A stretch of 64,000 nt of DNA, taken from contig NZ_CP011801.1 of the NCBI RefSeq assembly GCF_001273775.1, positions 868,001 through 932,000 on the forward strand, written 5' to 3'. Below, one piece after another: positions 1-7,517 of this stretch; position 1 is the first letter of the stretch; each line of letters starts with the position of its first letter. The translations under genes were made by a program, and so were the position numbers. Origin of the DNA: Nitrospira moscoviensis (lineage in GTDB: Bacteria > Nitrospirota > Nitrospiria > Nitrospirales > Nitrospiraceae). The notes under the pieces are model-generated. The model saw nothing but the letters and a program-made list of their open reading frames with translations. It ran no database searches and was not told the DNA's origin.

Positions 1-93
1 ACGGACATCTCGTAAACTTCCGAGCCATTCGCTGAAGGGAGCAACTCCGTCCTCCCGAACATAGATCTGAATCTCTCTCGGAAAGGCCTCCAC
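1..93 (-). CDS. HigB/RelE-like toxin, N-terminal fragment cut by window edge
   Basis: An open frame of 31 codons runs off the left edge on the minus strand. Reading from GTG at 93 it gives VEAFPREIQIYVREDG, then VAPFSEWLGSLRDVR. This matches the N-terminus of the phage-Gp49-like HigB/RelE-ParE toxin family, where an opening strand is followed by EDG-x3-F-x-EWL. Family members are ribosome-dependent mRNA endonucleases, usually encoded just before a HigA antitoxin. Another in-frame GTG at 99 is possible, and an in-frame TAA lies just upstream, so the start is bounded. The start sits directly against a 34-bp palindrome. The catalytic C-terminal half is outside the window. Confidence 0.6.
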   Translation of the reverse strand, partial: MEAFPREIQIYVREDGVAPFSEWLGSLRDVR

Positions 94-94
94 A

Positions 95-128
95 GCCACA
101 AGAGTAGCTTATAAGCTACTCTTGTGGC
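95..128. promoter_or_regulatory. Perfect 34-bp palindrome at the HigB-like start
   Basis: The two 17-base half-sites (95-111 and 112-128) are exact reverse complements, centred on TTATAA at 109-114, with no spacer. The element abuts the GTG start of the left-edge toxin gene and contains the alternative GTG (99-97). TA operons are generally autorepressed by the antitoxin binding palindromes over the promoter or start, so an operator is the likely role. The TATAAG core could be part of a -10 element. A bidirectional hairpin is the alternative. Confidence 0.6.
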
Positions 129-210
129 AAGCCATAACTCGAGGCGGGCCCCGCCATCACCCAAGATGATTTGAGAGAGACGAATATTCCCCTGTTCTGC
201 CGGTAGGAGA

Positions 211-447
211 TCAGGTCTTTGGCGAGTTGGACGGCACTTCGTCGACGCGGATGGTCTTGGCCCATTCGGCGGCGATGGCGTCGCGCTCTTCCATCGTCAT
301 CGCGGCGTACTTCACGAACATCTGCGGCCCTCTGCGGCGGCGCCAGGTGAGGAAGTTCAGGAAATGATCTTTGCACACCGATTGCGTGCCGGCGGGCGCG
401 TAGGGATTGGCTTGGCAATTGGGAACGAAGCAACGGATATCGTGCAT
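211..447 (-). CDS. Small Cys-rich hypothetical protein, 78 aa
   Basis: Function not recognised. It begins MHDIRCFVPNC and has three cysteines and a histidine (C6, C11, C25, H28) arranged C-x4-C-x13-C-x2-H, which could bind one metal. The rest is basic in the middle (WRRRRG) and acidic/helical at the end. A good Shine-Dalgarno (AGAGG) lies 7 bases before ATG 447, which supports a real gene. It stands alone between the left-edge toxin and the PhoD-like gene. The overlapping 105-aa frame on the same strand is Arg-rich and looks like a shadow. Confidence 0.6.
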   Translation of the reverse strand: MHDIRCFVPNCQANPYAPAGTQSVCKDHFLNFLTWRRRRGPQMFVKYAAMTMEERDAIAAEWAKTIRVDEVPSNSPKT

Positions 448-557
448 GGTGCGCCTCTGGTGATGTCCGTCAGTATGCCGGTCGGCTCATTGGATTTTCA
501 AGCCGCCGGCCCGTCTCCAACCTTGACCTCGTCTCCGCTATACGATAGGACTGCGGC

Positions 558-2033
558 ATGCGATGGGCCAGTCCGTTGGCTGCCTGCGTGGCGGCGGTGA
601 CCGTGCTCGGTTGTGTCTCGCCGTCCCGTGAAGGGCTGCCGCCCGATAGTCCGTTTCGCGAACCAGCCGTTCGTGCTGCTGATCTGCTCCCCCAAGGTAT
701 CACCGTGGGCGACGTGACGCCGACGAGCGCGTTGCTCTGGGTGCGAACCGACGGTCCGGCCCTGGTACAAGTGGAATATGCCCCGCCATCCGTCTGGGAC
801 CAGGCCTCGAGAATGGCCACCGTTGTCTCGCCCGTCGCCAGGACCAGCCGCATGGCGACCTCGCCCGAGTCCGATTACACCGTTTCGATCCCGCTTTTAC
901 GATTGGTTCCCGGGACCACCTATCACTATCACATCTTAGTCGGCCGTCCGGTGGACGGGCTCCATCACATCGAAGCCAAGCTGGCGGCCCGAGGAGAGTT
1001 CAGGACGCTGCCGGACCCGTCCACTTCCGTCCCGGTGCGATTCGCTTGGAGCGGCGACTTGGGTGGACAGGGTCATTGCCGGCAGGGGCCGGCCGGCTAT
1101 CCCATTTTCGATGTGATGCGCCGCCAGGATCTCGACTTTTTCATCTTTCTGGGCGATACCATCTACAGCGACAACGCCTGTCCGTCGCCGCCGAACGAGC
1201 CGGGCGCCGACTTTATCGCCTCCACCCTGCCGGAATACCGAGCTCGGCATCGTTACCAGCGGGGCGCCGAGTCCCTCCGGCGGTTTTTAGAAACGGTCCC
1301 CGTCTATGTTGCCTGGGACGACCATGAGGTGCGGAACAATTTTGCCGGACCGGTCGATGCTCAGATGCCGGCGGGCCGCCAGGCCTTGCGGGAGTATTGG
1401 CCGATTGCCTCGCCACCGGACGATCCGCACCGCCTGTATCGCTCCGTCCGTTACGGCAAAGACCTGGAACTGTTCATTTTGGATACGCGGCAGTATCGCA
1501 GCCGCAACGCAGATCCGGACGGGCCGGCCAAAACGATGCTGGGACAGACTCAACTGAAGTGGCTGCTCGACGGGCTCGGTGATTCCACGGCCTCGTGGAA
1601 GGTCATCGTCTCGTCGGTGCCTCTTTCGATTCCAAAAGGCGGAGGGACGGCGGTTCCGGGAAACGACGGCTGGGCGGGCGGGCCGGACGGGACCGGATTC
1701 GAGCGGGAGCGGCAGGTGATCGTCGATACGATTCTTCAACAGCGGCTGAAGAACGTCGTCTGGCTTGGGGCGGACGTGCACTTCGTCGAGGCCAGCGCCT
1801 ACGATCCCGACGGCGACGGCAACCCGGACTTTCATGAGTTCATCGCAGGTCCGCTGTCCGCCGCCACGGGCCGCCTGCCCGAACAAAGCCGAAGCTTACG
1901 GCCTACCACGCTCATCCATGAGGCCGGCTATCTCAATTTTGGGCTGGTCACGGTGGCGGCCGAGTCGTTTGACGTCCAGGCCGTCGATGGCGAAGGCCGC
2001 GTCCGATTTTCCTATCATCTGCCGAGACGATAA
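558..2033 (+). CDS. PhoD-like phosphatase / alkaline phosphatase D family lipoprotein
   Basis: 491 aa. The N-terminus is a short lipoprotein signal with lipobox VLGC (Cys19), so the enzyme is probably anchored in the periplasm. A fibronectin-like N-terminal domain (about residues 45-155, TYHYHILVG) precedes a metallophosphatase domain. Metal-ligand motifs in order are SGDLGG, FLGDTIYSD, WDDHEVRNNF, DTRQYRS and GADVHF. PhoD-family enzymes hydrolyse phosphomonoesters or diesters using Fe/Ca, but the substrate here cannot be read from sequence. PhoD proteins usually use the Tat pathway; this N-terminus has no twin-Arg motif and looks like a Sec lipoprotein. No Pho box is evident upstream. Confidence 0.85.
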   Translation: MRWASPLAACVAAVTVLGCVSPSREGLPPDSPFREPAVRAADLLPQGITVGDVTPTSALLWVRTDGPALVQVEYAPPSVWDQASRMATVVSPVARTSRMATSPESDYTVSIPLLRLVPGTTYHYHILVGRPVDGLHHIEAKLAARGEFRTLPDPSTSVPVRFAWSGDLGGQGHCRQGPAGYPIFDVMRRQDLDFFIFLGDTIYSDNACPSPPNEPGADFIASTLPEYRARHRYQRGAESLRRFLETVPVYVAWDDHEVRNNFAGPVDAQMPAGRQALREYWPIASPPDDPHRLYRSVRYGKDLELFILDTRQYRSRNADPDGPAKTMLGQTQLKWLLDGLGDSTASWKVIVSSVPLSIPKGGGTAVPGNDGWAGGPDGTGFERERQVIVDTILQQRLKNVVWLGADVHFVEASAYDPDGDGNPDFHEFIAGPLSAATGRLPEQSRSLRPTTLIHEAGYLNFGLVTVAAESFDVQAVDGEGRVRFSYHLPRR

Positions 2034-2161
2034 TCCGCGCCGGCGGAGCAGCCTCAAACCGGCATCCGTCGAGGCATGCGGAGAATCCCCTTGCATTCTC
2101 GCCGGGTCGCCAGTTACGGTACCGGGTCATTTTTGTCGTTCTGTCGCGGAGCGGTTCTCGG

Positions 2162-2416
2162 ATGTTTCTGCAGGTGTTGTCGGTCGTGGGCGCGCTCATG
2201 GTGCTCGGCGCCTATGCGATGATTCAGAGTGGCCTCTGGCGGGAACTGGATGCGGGATATCTGGCGTTGAACATCATCGGCTCGCTGATGTTGGGCGTCG
2301 TCGCCATCGCCGATCAGCGGGTCGGATTCATTCTCTTGGAATTTTCCTGGGCCGCAATGGGGTTGGTCGGCGTCGCGCGGGCCATCCGGGCACGGAAATC
2401 AGCAACCGCATCGTAG
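2162..2416 (+). CDS. Small membrane protein, CBU_0592-like
   Basis: 84 aa with three predicted membrane segments: residues 3-21, 33-50 and 55-74. The pattern of an Asn-Gly-rich second helix (LALNIIGSLMLG) and the aromatic third helix (LLEFSWAAMGLVG) matches the CBU_0592 family of small inner-membrane proteins, whose function is unknown. In other genomes members often sit next to permeases or phosphatases. Here it lies 128 bases after the PhoD-like gene and 36 bases before an unknown soluble protein, so the three may be cotranscribed. Confidence 0.7.
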   Translation: MFLQVLSVVGALMVLGAYAMIQSGLWRELDAGYLALNIIGSLMLGVVAIADQRVGFILLEFSWAAMGLVGVARAIRARKSATAS

Positions 2417-2452
2417 AACGAAAGACATACGAGCAACAAAGGGGGAACAGTC

Positions 2453-2935
2453 ATGCCAGGGTTGATGTCTGCCGATGAGATTTTTTCGAAAGCCGAAGCG
2501 GCCGCCGTCGCAGCGACGGGGCCGGATGAAAAGGCGCTGCAGATCGATTATCCCGCGCTGAAGGACAAGATCCGCGCCGCGTTGGGCGATCGAAAGGTGG
2601 CGCTATGCCACATCAATAAATTCCTGCCGGAAGGTTATGAGGACCAGGGCCGCTTCAACCTGGTGCTGCTGACGGCGGGCAACGTCGTCTTCGACATGGT
2701 GATCGGCGATTCCTATTTCCGGTACGACGTGGTGTCGGTCGGCCAGCTGGACAAGGTCCAAGTCATCGACGCCATGTGGGACAACAAGGAAAAACGGCGG
2801 GAAGAGCCGTTCCTGAGCCTCCGCCTCATGCATGGGGAAGAAGCGCACCTCTTGCTGGCGCTGGACGATGAAGAGCGGGCGAGCCTGCTCAAGTTCGCGT
2901 CGGCCGTAACGGCCGCCAGGAACCCGGAAAGGTAG
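2453..2935 (+). CDS. Hypothetical cytoplasmic protein, 160 aa
   Basis: Not assignable to a known function. No signal peptide or membrane segment. The first 60 residues are helical and acidic (SADEIFSKAEAAAVAATG); the centre (about 70-135) alternates short hydrophobic strands such as FNLVLLTAGNVVFDMVIG and LSLRLMHGEEAHLLLAL, resembling a PH-like or beta-barrel fold. A strong Shine-Dalgarno (AAGGGGGAA) is 7 bases before ATG 2453, which fixes the start. It is followed by a terminator shared with the convergent reductase gene. Confidence 0.75.
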   Translation: MPGLMSADEIFSKAEAAAVAATGPDEKALQIDYPALKDKIRAALGDRKVALCHINKFLPEGYEDQGRFNLVLLTAGNVVFDMVIGDSYFRYDVVSVGQLDKVQVIDAMWDNKEKRREEPFLSLRLMHGEEAHLLLALDDEERASLLKFASAVTAARNPER

Positions 2936-3115
2936 CTGGTTCGCATCGAAGGGCCAGGGTTCTCTCCTTGGTTGACACGGGTCTTTCCCGGGTTCTGGCC
3001 GAACCAGAAGCGTTGTACAGTTGGAATCACAAAAGGGATCGCGAAAGACCGATTGCGAAACACGGCGGAAACGTCGTGAAGCGCAAAAAGGGACATCGCG
3101 AGAACTAGCGTAGGA

Positions 3116-3147
3116 GGCCCGACGCCGAAAGACGCCGGGCCTTTTTT
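3116..3147. terminator. Intrinsic terminator between convergent genes
   Basis: A 6-bp GC stem (GGCCCG 3116-3121 with CGGGCC 3136-3141) encloses a short partly paired loop and is followed by six T (3142-3147). It lies after the 160-aa gene on the plus strand and touches the stop of the minus-strand reductase, whose own terminator is not evident. Confidence 0.65.
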
Positions 3148-3706
3148 ATTGCTGCCGGCCGCGCGGGACGTCGTACCGGAGCTCGGCGAACCCTGGGCCG
3201 ATGGCTCTAGCGGAGGTCAATGTGAGCGGGGGAAAGGCGATGCGGCGGGGCAGCAGCGGCTTGCCGGACCCGAGCGTGACCGACCCGACCTGCACGATGA
3301 TCTCGTCCAGCAAGCCTGCGTCATAGAACTGACCGACCAGGTCGCCGCCGCCGACCAGCCAAATGTTTTTCTCTCCCGCCGCCCGGCGCATCTGCTCGTG
3401 CACCGGCCGCACATCGCCGCGCACGAAGTGCAACAGCGCGCCGGGGACAGCCGGCAGCGCACGCGATGAAAACACCCACGTCGGCTGCGCATAGGGCCAG
3501 TCGGTTCCACCGGCATCGGGCTTCACCACATGCCGCAGCATCCATTCATAGGTGGACGAGCCCATGGCGAGTGCGCCCACCTCTTTGATGAACTCCGGAT
3601 AGCTCGTGTCGTTGATGTCGCCAAGCTGGAAAAGCCACTCCAGCGAATGATCCTCCGTCGCGATAAAGCCGTCGAGACTGCAGGCGGTGTAGTACTGGGT
3701 TTTCAT
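3146..3706 (-). CDS. Dihydrofolate reductase / RibD C-terminal domain family protein
   Basis: 186 aa from ATG 3706, where the family homology begins (KTQYYTACSLDGFIA). Family landmarks are the N-terminal SLDGFIA strand-turn, the FSSR motif after the first third, NIWLVGGGDLVGQF for the NADPH-binding glycine turn, and LLDEIIVQV. The family (RibD_C, DHFR-like) reduces pterin- or pyrimidine-like substrates with NADPH, but stand-alone members like this usually have no known physiological substrate. An upstream in-frame extension to 3892 is low-quality sequence with no homology to the fold, so it is excluded. Confidence 0.85.
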   Translation of the reverse strand: MKTQYYTACSLDGFIATEDHSLEWLFQLGDINDTSYPEFIKEVGALAMGSSTYEWMLRHVVKPDAGGTDWPYAQPTWVFSSRALPAVPGALLHFVRGDVRPVHEQMRRAAGEKNIWLVGGGDLVGQFYDAGLLDEIIVQVGSVTLGSGKPLLPRRIAFPPLTLTSARAIGPGFAELRYDVPRGRQQ

Positions 3707-3761
3707 GCGGTCAATCCTATGAAGAGTGGCCGCGCGACCGCAAGACATGACCGCCGCGGAC

Positions 3762-4433
3762 CTAGAATCGATAGGAGAATCCAAACACATACTGCTGTGT
3801 AGTATTGGTGTAGTCCAGACGGTCTTGCGTGCCCACCCCGAAGAAGCCGGCCCGGCGGAAGGCGACCCGTTCCTGAGAGAGGCGCCATTCACTGAACAAG
3901 GCTACATGCTGCGACAGGGAAACCGCGAGCCCCGCGCGAGCGGTCCACCCGACGGCCGGTGACCAGCCGTCCATCGCGATCGAAGAGCCCGGCCGGAAGT
4001 CGGCCGCCACATGATGCAACACCAGCGTAGGACCGAGGCCAAGATAGGGTTGCAGCAAGCCGGACCGCTGCTCGGCTGTGCTCCAGAACGGCAGCCGCAG
4101 GAGCGGCGTGACGGCCAGCATGACGGAATCCAACTCAACCGGCGGCGAGGTGGAGCGGGAGTAAGTCAGATCACCAGCGATACCGAACCAAGACTGTGTC
4201 GCGAACCAGTACCCGCCCCGCACACCGCCCGCCGCGCCGGAGTGGAATGATACCGACTGATGCGTCCGCGCTGTGCCGGTGCAGCCGACGACGAAGCAGC
4301 TCTGCTGCGAGGCCGACACATCGGTCGCCTTCGCCTTGCTCCACCCGCCATAGAGGTCGACAAACGGCTCGCCCCAGACGCTCGGCGCAGCAGCCAGCCA
4401 AAGGCACAGAGCGAGAAAACACGAGACTCGCAT
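3762..4433 (-). CDS. Outer-membrane beta-barrel protein
   Basis: 223 aa. A cleavable signal peptide (residues 1-21, ending in SVWG/EPF) leads into alternating amphipathic strands (GVRGGYWFATQSWFGIAGDLTYS, then LLQPYLGLGPTLVL), and the last residues are QYVFGFSYRF. The terminal Phe is the usual BAM recognition signature. The size fits an OmpW/OmpA-like eight-stranded barrel. Shine-Dalgarno GAGGAGG precedes ATG 4433. Two cysteines near residues 45-50 (SCFVVGCTG) may form a loop disulfide. No operon partner is obvious; the function is probably structural or small-molecule passage. Confidence 0.8.
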   Translation of the reverse strand: MRVSCFLALCLWLAAAPSVWGEPFVDLYGGWSKAKATDVSASQQSCFVVGCTGTARTHQSVSFHSGAAGGVRGGYWFATQSWFGIAGDLTYSRSTSPPVELDSVMLAVTPLLRLPFWSTAEQRSGLLQPYLGLGPTLVLHHVAADFRPGSSIAMDGWSPAVGWTARAGLAVSLSQHVALFSEWRLSQERVAFRRAGFFGVGTQDRLDYTNTTQQYVFGFSYRF

Positions 4434-4672
4434 CGGCCCTCCTCAGGATCGGGCGGTGTTCGTGTCGATGCCTAGGCAAAGGCCCTGCCAGTTCGGCGGC
4501 CGGCGGGATGAAGAGCAACGATCACAAGCGGCTATCGCGCGAGGGACAAGAGGCTCTCATCGCGTGGCGCCGGCGCCACAGCGGCGTGCCGGATTCGAAT
4601 CACTTGCGGGATTCGTACGACAGGGGGTGTGGCGGAGGAAGTGACAGCTGCCAGCCAGTGAGGGGCAGCGCG

Positions 4673-5305
4673 CTAGCGGATCGGCGGCCGCTCGGTCTGG
4701 CCGGCGGTACACGAGAGAGTCGATGGAATCTCCAGTTGCCCCGACGGCCGGTAGCCCCACGCGGTGGCCAATGCCTGGCACGTCAGGCTCCGAAGCGTCT
4801 GGTCGGTGAGCGCCACACAGTGCGGGTAATGGGCGTTCCCTTTCAATGCCGTGTCGCCGCCCTCTCCCCACAGGCCTCGTACATCGACATTCACATTGAA
4901 GAGAGGGCCGCAATGCGGCTCGATCAGCGCCCCTTCCTTACTCTCCTCGTGTTCAAGAAACAACACCAAGTCGGCATTCATCTCCTTGGCGACCGCCAAC
5001 GCTGTCTCGCGGTCGGAGAATCTGTGCGACACCTGCATGCGCTGAAAAGGACCTTGCTCGGGCAAGAGCACGTCCGCGTACTGATGGGATTTGAGCCAGT
5101 CTAGGGCCACGTCGGTCAGGGGAGGATCGGCCCAGAGCAGGATGCGTCGTTCCGCGGTCGGCAAGGCGGTATGGATGCCGGACGTGATCGGATAGCGGAC
5201 ACCGGACGGCGGAGGTTGCGAGATGCAGCCTGGGACAAGAAGTGCGAGGGAGGCAAGACCAAGTGCCGAGAAGGTCTGAATGGTACGGTGGCGTAAGGAA
5301 CGCAT
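4673..5305 (-). CDS. Hypothetical lipoprotein
   Basis: 210 aa from ATG 5305, chosen because the 56-residue extension upstream lacks sense and this Met begins a clean signal (MRSLRHRTIQTFSALGLASLALL) with lipobox VPGC. The mature part has a YP-rich start, a segment ERRILLWADPPLTDVALDWLKSHQYADVLLPE that resembles the nucleotide-like fold of curli-assembly CsgG-type or DUF799-type lipoproteins, and three more cysteines near the C-terminus. Function not known. The surrounding genes are unrelated, so it gives no operon clue. Confidence 0.7.
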   Translation of the reverse strand: MRSLRHRTIQTFSALGLASLALLVPGCISQPPPSGVRYPITSGIHTALPTAERRILLWADPPLTDVALDWLKSHQYADVLLPEQGPFQRMQVSHRFSDRETALAVAKEMNADLVLFLEHEESKEGALIEPHCGPLFNVNVDVRGLWGEGGDTALKGNAHYPHCVALTDQTLRSLTCQALATAWGYRPSGQLEIPSTLSCTAGQTERPPIR

Positions 5306-5389
5306 GAGAAGATTGTAAGCTTCGTTCCGCTCGGTATCTAGGTATGCACGCAACAGAGTCCGCACATTTCTGCTGCCGAGCCCGGTGAA

Positions 5390-5418
5390 TTGCAAGGGGG
5401 CGCGCGTTACTGTATATA
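5390..5418 (+). promoter_or_regulatory. Sigma-70-like promoter of brnTA
   Basis: TTGCAA (5390-5395) and TATATA (5413-5418) are separated by 17 bases. The expected transcription start is about 5425, immediately before the GTG proposed as the brnT start at 5426, so the mRNA would be nearly leaderless. The promoter overlaps the first 12 codons of a longer possible frame, which argues against that longer start. Confidence 0.6.
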
Positions 5419-5425
5419 CACTGGC

Positions 5426-5716
5426 GTGTTTTCGTGGGATGCCCGAAAGGCTATCGCAAATTTCGAAAAGCATCGTATTTCATTTGAAGAAGCCGCGACC
5501 ATATTCGGCGATGCCAATGCGTTGGATGGGAGCGATGAGGAGCACTCAGCGGACGAACATCGGCGCCAACGTATCGGCCGATCGGTTGCAGGAAGAATCG
5601 TATACGTCGTCTACACAGTGAGGAGAGTAGATCATGAAAAAGAAACGATCCGTATCATCAGCGCCCGGCAAGCGAGCCGGCGAGAGCGTGCGGCATATTC
5701 CCGACTCTCAGATTGA
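5426..5716 (+). CDS. brnT: BrnT family toxin
   Basis: 96 aa from GTG 5426. The sequence opens VFSWDARKAIANFEKHRISF, the BrnT (DUF497) signature, and continues EEAATIFGD, then RIVYVVYTVRR and IRIISARQASRRERAAY, which carries the conserved C-terminal Ile-Ser-Ala-Arg strand of this RelE-fold ribonuclease. Family members cleave mRNA and are neutralised by BrnA. The start at GTG rather than the earlier ATG 5390 is supported by family alignment and by the promoter lying over the upstream codons. It overlaps brnA by 83 bases, unusually long for a TA pair. Confidence 0.85.
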   Translation: MFSWDARKAIANFEKHRISFEEAATIFGDANALDGSDEEHSADEHRRQRIGRSVAGRIVYVVYTVRRVDHEKETIRIISARQASRRERAAYSRLSD

Positions 5717-5927
5717 TTTTTCCGATATCCCTGAAGCGACTGAGCCGCAACTGCGGCGGATGCGGCGCGTCGGGAGGCCGTCGAGCGGCATGGCCAAACA
5801 GCTCATCGCGATCCGCCTCTCGCCGCGGCTGTTGAGCCAATTACGCAAAATGGCGGCGAAGCAGCATAAGCCATATCAAACGCTCATTCACGAACTGTTG
5901 GAGAAAGCAGCTTCTCGGGCGGCATGA
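5634..5927 (+). CDS. brnA: BrnA family antitoxin
   Basis: 97 aa. The C-terminal half (GMAKQLIAIRLSPRLLSQL, then RKMAAKQHKPYQTLIHELLEKAA) is a ribbon-helix-helix domain of the BrnA/DUF4415 type: one DNA-contacting strand followed by two helices. The N-terminal IDFSDIPE segment is the part expected to wrap the toxin. Shine-Dalgarno GAGGAG precedes ATG 5634 inside the brnT frame, so translation of the antitoxin may begin while brnT is being read. BrnA proteins usually autorepress their operon. Confidence 0.85.
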   Translation: MKKKRSVSSAPGKRAGESVRHIPDSQIDFSDIPEATEPQLRRMRRVGRPSSGMAKQLIAIRLSPRLLSQLRKMAAKQHKPYQTLIHELLEKAASRAA

Positions 5928-5968
5928 GGGGTTTGGCCCGACATGCGATCCATTCGAGACTGTGATCA

Positions 5969-6271
5969 GTGAAACTCAACGTCACACCGTCCACCGGGAA
6001 CGTATTCCGCGATCTCGGGTTTCGCCGCGAGGAAGCTGAACATCTGCTGGTCCGAGCCGACCTCATGATCCAGGTGCAGAAACTCATCGCGTCCCGCCGT
6101 CTCACGCAGAAAGCCGCGGCCAAGATGCTCGGCGTCACGCAACCCCGTGTGAGCGATCTCCTCCGTGGACGAATCGATTTGTTCAGCACGGATGCCCTGA
6201 TCGATATCCTGGCGAGGCTTGGAGCGGAGGTGCGTCTCACTGTGTTCGGGTTTTATGATTCTGCTACATGA
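5969..6271 (+). CDS. XRE-family HTH protein, HigA-like antitoxin
   Basis: 100 aa from GTG 5969 (an in-frame stop lies two codons upstream). It begins with STGNVFRDLGF, typical of COG5606 HigA-like antitoxins, followed by an XRE helix-turn-helix (LTQKAAAKMLGVTQPRVSDLLRG, residues about 45-68) and a short C-terminal strand. The usual partner is a HigB/Gp49-like toxin, but none is adjacent. It lies 41 bases after brnA, so it may be a third gene of that operon or an orphan regulator. A truncated second copy occurs at 8642-8760. Its 3' end overlaps the convergent GIY-YIG gene by 19 bases. Confidence 0.8.
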   Translation: MKLNVTPSTGNVFRDLGFRREEAEHLLVRADLMIQVQKLIASRRLTQKAAAKMLGVTQPRVSDLLRGRIDLFSTDALIDILARLGAEVRLTVFGFYDSAT

Positions 6272-6831
6272 CAGGGGGAAGCACCATCTCGGCGCTTAAT
6301 TCTACCCTCTCGCAGCAGCAATCCTAATACGCTGTACGACAGATAATCCTTTTGCCGTCCGAGGTAGTCACTCCGAAGACCTAGGAGGCTTGCGACGTCG
6401 GAATTCGAGATTCCCTGCGGATTTGCCTTAGCCAGTTGAAGTACCGCGGTCTTCAAGAATTCAAGTCCGAGTTGAGCTCGTTCTACAGCGCCTTGTGGCA
6501 CCACTATGTGCTTTCGTTTCTTGCCTCCGAGCCTTGCAGGTACTACTGCATTTGTTAAAAGGCCACCTGTCTCCTCTGTTCCGAAAGCTGCAATTAACTC
6601 GGCCTCAAGGCGAAGTGCCTGGGCCTCCGTCAAATCCTCGATAAGAATGTCAACCATCGGCTTTGCGCCACCAGCTAGGATCTCTTTGATGCGAGTGTAT
6701 TTCCTCGTCGTGTCTGGCACAACGAGGTGATCGTAGGCACGGCTGCCTGTGCCTTTTCCAACGTAGAACGGTCTGGCCGGTGAGGAGCGGGGGTCCTTGA
6801 GTGCGTACACGTAATAGAAGTTCGTCGTCAT
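6253..6831 (-). CDS. GIY-YIG nuclease domain protein
   Basis: 192 aa from ATG 6831. The N-terminal domain (residues 3-85) has the GIY-YIG landmarks FYYVYALKDP and PFYVGKGTGSRAYDH, later LEAELIAAFG with the metal-binding Glu, arranged as in LEM-3-like GIY-YIG nucleases. Residues about 120-190 form a separate helical domain (GISNSDVASLLGL, then LSYSVLGLLLREGRI) that looks like a winged helix for DNA binding. The promoter lies between this ATG and an upstream ATG at 6891, which supports the shorter start. Its AT-richer composition and lone position among TA genes suggest acquisition. The role may be defence or a mobile remnant. Confidence 0.75.
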   Translation of the reverse strand: MTTNFYYVYALKDPRSSPARPFYVGKGTGSRAYDHLVVPDTTRKYTRIKEILAGGAKPMVDILIEDLTEAQALRLEAELIAAFGTEETGGLLTNAVVPARLGGKKRKHIVVPQGAVERAQLGLEFLKTAVLQLAKANPQGISNSDVASLLGLRSDYLGRQKDYLSYSVLGLLLREGRIKRRDGASPCHVAES

Positions 6832-6872
6832 TCTTTGGCTTGAGAGAAGTATCAATCCCTGTGAAGGTTGCA

Positions 6873-6901
6873 GCAATATCTTCCCCTGCATTTTTTGTCA
6901 A
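6873..6901 (-). promoter_or_regulatory. Promoter of the GIY-YIG gene
   Basis: On the minus strand TTGACA (6901-6896) is followed after 17 bases by TATTGC (6878-6873). The predicted transcript starts near 6866, downstream of ATG 6891 and upstream of ATG 6831, so it decides the start codon. Confidence 0.55.
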
Positions 6902-6995
6902 GACGCTACTGCTGGGATCTAGCTGATAAGAGGGAGAGAGGGCAGGTCGTGACCGTCCTTTTGCTTCCGGGCTCGGCGAAGCGTAGGCTTGGCGT

Positions 6996-7451
6996 ATGCT
7001 CGAGCTCAAGATTCCGCCGGTGATCGTCGGGTTGGTGACGGCCGGGTTGATGTGGCTCGTGGCTCACGCCATGCCGGGATACGGATTCGACATCCCTCAG
7101 CGGAGGCTAGTTGCCCAGGTCGTGGCCGCTGCCGGGTTCGTCGTCGCGGTCTGGGGCGTGGTGGCGTTTCGGCGGGCCGGCACGACGGTCAATCCTATGA
7201 AGCCGGAGTCTTCGTCGAGTTTGGTGGTGACCGGCATCTATGCGTTCACGCGTAATCCGATGTACCTCGGCCTGCTGCTCGTCTTAGTCGCCTGGGCGAT
7301 CGACCTCGCTCACCCTGCCGCGTTTCTGGTGCTCCCGCTCTTTGTCCTCTACATGAACCGATTCCAGATCCAGCCGGAGGAGCGGGCACTCGCTTCTCGC
7401 TTTGGGCCTTCCTTTACGGCGTATGCGTCACGCGTACGCCGCTGGATTTGA
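6996..7451 (+). CDS. Isoprenylcysteine carboxyl methyltransferase-family membrane protein
   Basis: 151 aa with four membrane helices. The C-terminal half has the ICMT/PEMT landmarks TGIYAFTRNPMYLGLLLVL (the RNPMYLG loop that binds S-adenosylmethionine), then PEERALASRFGPSFTAYASRVRRW (the second cofactor-binding element). Prokaryotic members methylate unknown lipid or small-molecule acceptors at the inner membrane. There is no Shine-Dalgarno before ATG 6996; a TTGCTT-17-TAGGCT promoter (6961-6989) ends six bases before the start, so the mRNA may be leaderless. Confidence 0.85.
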   Translation: MLELKIPPVIVGLVTAGLMWLVAHAMPGYGFDIPQRRLVAQVVAAAGFVVAVWGVVAFRRAGTTVNPMKPESSSSLVVTGIYAFTRNPMYLGLLLVLVAWAIDLAHPAAFLVLPLFVLYMNRFQIQPEERALASRFGPSFTAYASRVRRWI

Positions 7452-7517
7452 ATTTTGCCGTCTCGTCGGGCTGATCCCGGGTAGCGCAGCCGCGCTTCTA
7501 AAGGCGGGCCTGCGGTC

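Noticed and set aside
4585..4620. GGATTCGAATCAC resembling a tRNA T-arm
   Set aside because: No matching acceptor, D or anticodon stem could be built on either strand.
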